From Armatimonadota bacterium (GTDB lineage: Bacteria > Armatimonadota > Zipacnadia > Zipacnadales > FEN-943): DNA of 14,338 bases. Below the pieces are notes generated by a model. That model searched no databases. It had not been told where the DNA came from and worked only from the letters and a program-made list of their open reading frames with translations. Shown here in pieces: positions 13,537 through 14,338 of this stretch. Position 1 is the stretch's first letter. Each line of letters begins with the position of its first letter. The stretch lies in assembly GCA_026419655.1 (NCBI GenBank), contig JANZZA010000186.1, positions 1 through 14,338 on the forward strand. Reading direction: 5' to 3'. The translations under genes were made by a program, and so were the position numbers.

Positions 13537-14319
13537 ATGCAAAAGTTGGCCAAAGATGGTGGCACACCTGTACGCGATACGACTACGCGGCCGTGGCCGA
13601 GCATCTCAAATGCTTCCGACCGTATGTTCGGCGCCGAAGAGATGGAACTGCTCCGCAAGGTCATTGAATCGGGCAATCTTTTCCGCTACGGCGGGACCAT
13701 GGTGGATACTTTCGAGCAGGAAATGGCTGCTCGTTACGAGGTGGAACATGCCATCGCAGTAACATCAGGCACAGCGGCTATTCACACGGCGGTCGCGGCT
13801 CTAGACCTCGAGGTTGGCGACGAAATCATTACCACCACCGTCACCGACGCCGGTACAGTAATCGGTATCCTTCAGTGCAACTGCGTGCCCACCTTTGCTG
13901 ACGTAGACCGCCGGACGATGAATCTCCGACCGGATAGTGTCGAGGCAGCCATCAGCGACCGTACCCGCGCCATAATCGTGGTGCACTTGTTTGGCCAGCC
14001 GGCCCCCATGGATGAAATCCTTGACGTCGCCCGGCGGCACAATCTATGGGTTATCGAGGACTGCTCCCAGTCCCATGGTGCCACCTTTGACGGCCGCCTG
14101 GTCGGGACCATGGGCCACCTGGGCGCCTTCAGCTTGCAACAATCGAAACAGATAGCCACCGGCGACGGCGGTGTCGTGATCACTAACAACGACGAGCTGG
14201 CTGCACGCGCCAGGGCCTTTCATGACAAGTACTTCGAGCGCGGCGGCACACTGCGCGGCTACGCGAAGCTGGGCATCAACTACCGCATGAATGAGCTGAC
14301 TGGGGCCGTGGCCCTGGCT
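13537..14319 (+). CDS. DegT/DnrJ/EryC1/StrS family aminotransferase, 3'-truncated
   Basis: A PLP-dependent sugar-aminotransferase-type enzyme. The ATG at 13537 follows GGAGGTG by six bases. About 261 genuine residues are present of a usual 370-400. Seen are SGTAAIHTA (77-85, phosphate binding), ADVDRRTMNLRPD (121-133), Asp175 and Gln178 in EDCSQSHGA (pyridine-ring contacts), and Lys204 in SLQQSKQIATGDGG, the Schiff-base lysine. The last natural stretch, INYRMNELTGAVALA, is also a family hallmark. The reading then runs into LSLIHI, encoded by the sequencing adapter, so those residues are artefactual. It is divergent from the neighbouring secreted-protein gene. Members make amino sugars or scyllo-inosamine-type compounds; the substrate cannot be told here. 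Confidence 0.92.
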
Positions 14320-14338
14320 CTGTCTCTTATACACATCT
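14320..14338. other. Nextera mosaic-end adapter (non-genomic)
   Basis: The final 19 bases are exactly CTGTCTCTTATACACATCT, the Tn5/Nextera mosaic-end adapter read-through. They begin straight after the natural codons for GAVALA of the aminotransferase. This is untrimmed library sequence at a contig end. Confidence 0.97.

Noticed and set aside
14044..14334. Minus-strand open frame starting MYKRQ
   Set aside because: Its start lies in the sequencing adapter and it is antisense to the aminotransferase.
1..14338. CRISPR array, prophage or plasmid origin
   Set aside because: There is no regular spaced repeat array, no phage structural or integrase gene, and no replication-initiator gene or iteron cluster. 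The genes are core chromosomal.

Overview
The window reads as chromosomal DNA of a G+C-rich (by eye about 60%), anaerobic, probably thermophilic Firmicute of the Moorella/Ammonifex/Desulfotomaculum type. This is inferred from a dnaG-rpoD operon, a formyl-/methenyl-/methylene-tetrahydrofolate gene run typical of acetogens and related clostridia, and csaB next to a DUF5693 gene, a pairing I associate with S-layer-bearing Firmicutes. The right edge is a real contig end: the last 19 bases are the Nextera transposase mosaic-end adapter, not genomic DNA.

Layout, left to right. 1-195 (-): 5' end of nadD, cut by the window edge. 196-788: non-coding, holding a 210-bp MITE-like element (254-463) with 28-bp terminal inverted repeats and a 9-bp target duplication, and a degenerate 60-bp tandem repeat. 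789-3819 (-): DUF5693 membrane protein then csaB, a probable cell-wall polysaccharide pyruvylation unit. 3820-4391: non-coding, with a good sigma-A promoter and a strong intrinsic terminator about 115 bp downstream that bound a roughly 140-nt leader or small RNA in front of DUF5693. 4392-7709 (-): fhs, fchA, metF, the folate branch of one-carbon metabolism, without folD. 7904-11998 (-): dnaG and rpoD, 9 bp apart, with the rpoD Shine-Dalgarno overlapping the dnaG stop. 12237-13175 (-): an unrecognised secreted protein with its own promoter and a terminator hairpin. 13537-14319 (+): a DegT/DnrJ/EryC1/StrS aminotransferase, truncated by the contig end.

The standout is the primary sigma factor. 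Regions 1.1, 1.2, 2, 3 and 4 are all present and well conserved, but about 330 residues of SbsA/Big_5-type Ig-like sequence sit between regions 1.2 and 2. This is the position of the non-conserved region of E. coli sigma-70, which Bacillus SigA lacks. The insert starts and ends inside an Ig unit: a C-terminal half, two whole units, then an N-terminal half. The two halves could therefore close on each other to form a third Ig fold. Big_5 domains are normally extracellular or S-layer modules, so an array inside a housekeeping sigma factor is unexpected. Good TTGAGY-17-TATACT promoters elsewhere in the window suggest that promoter recognition is conventional.

The secreted protein at 12237-13175 shows a similar theme. 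It looks like two BamE-like repeats, the first split by a Pro/Gly/Met-rich insertion.
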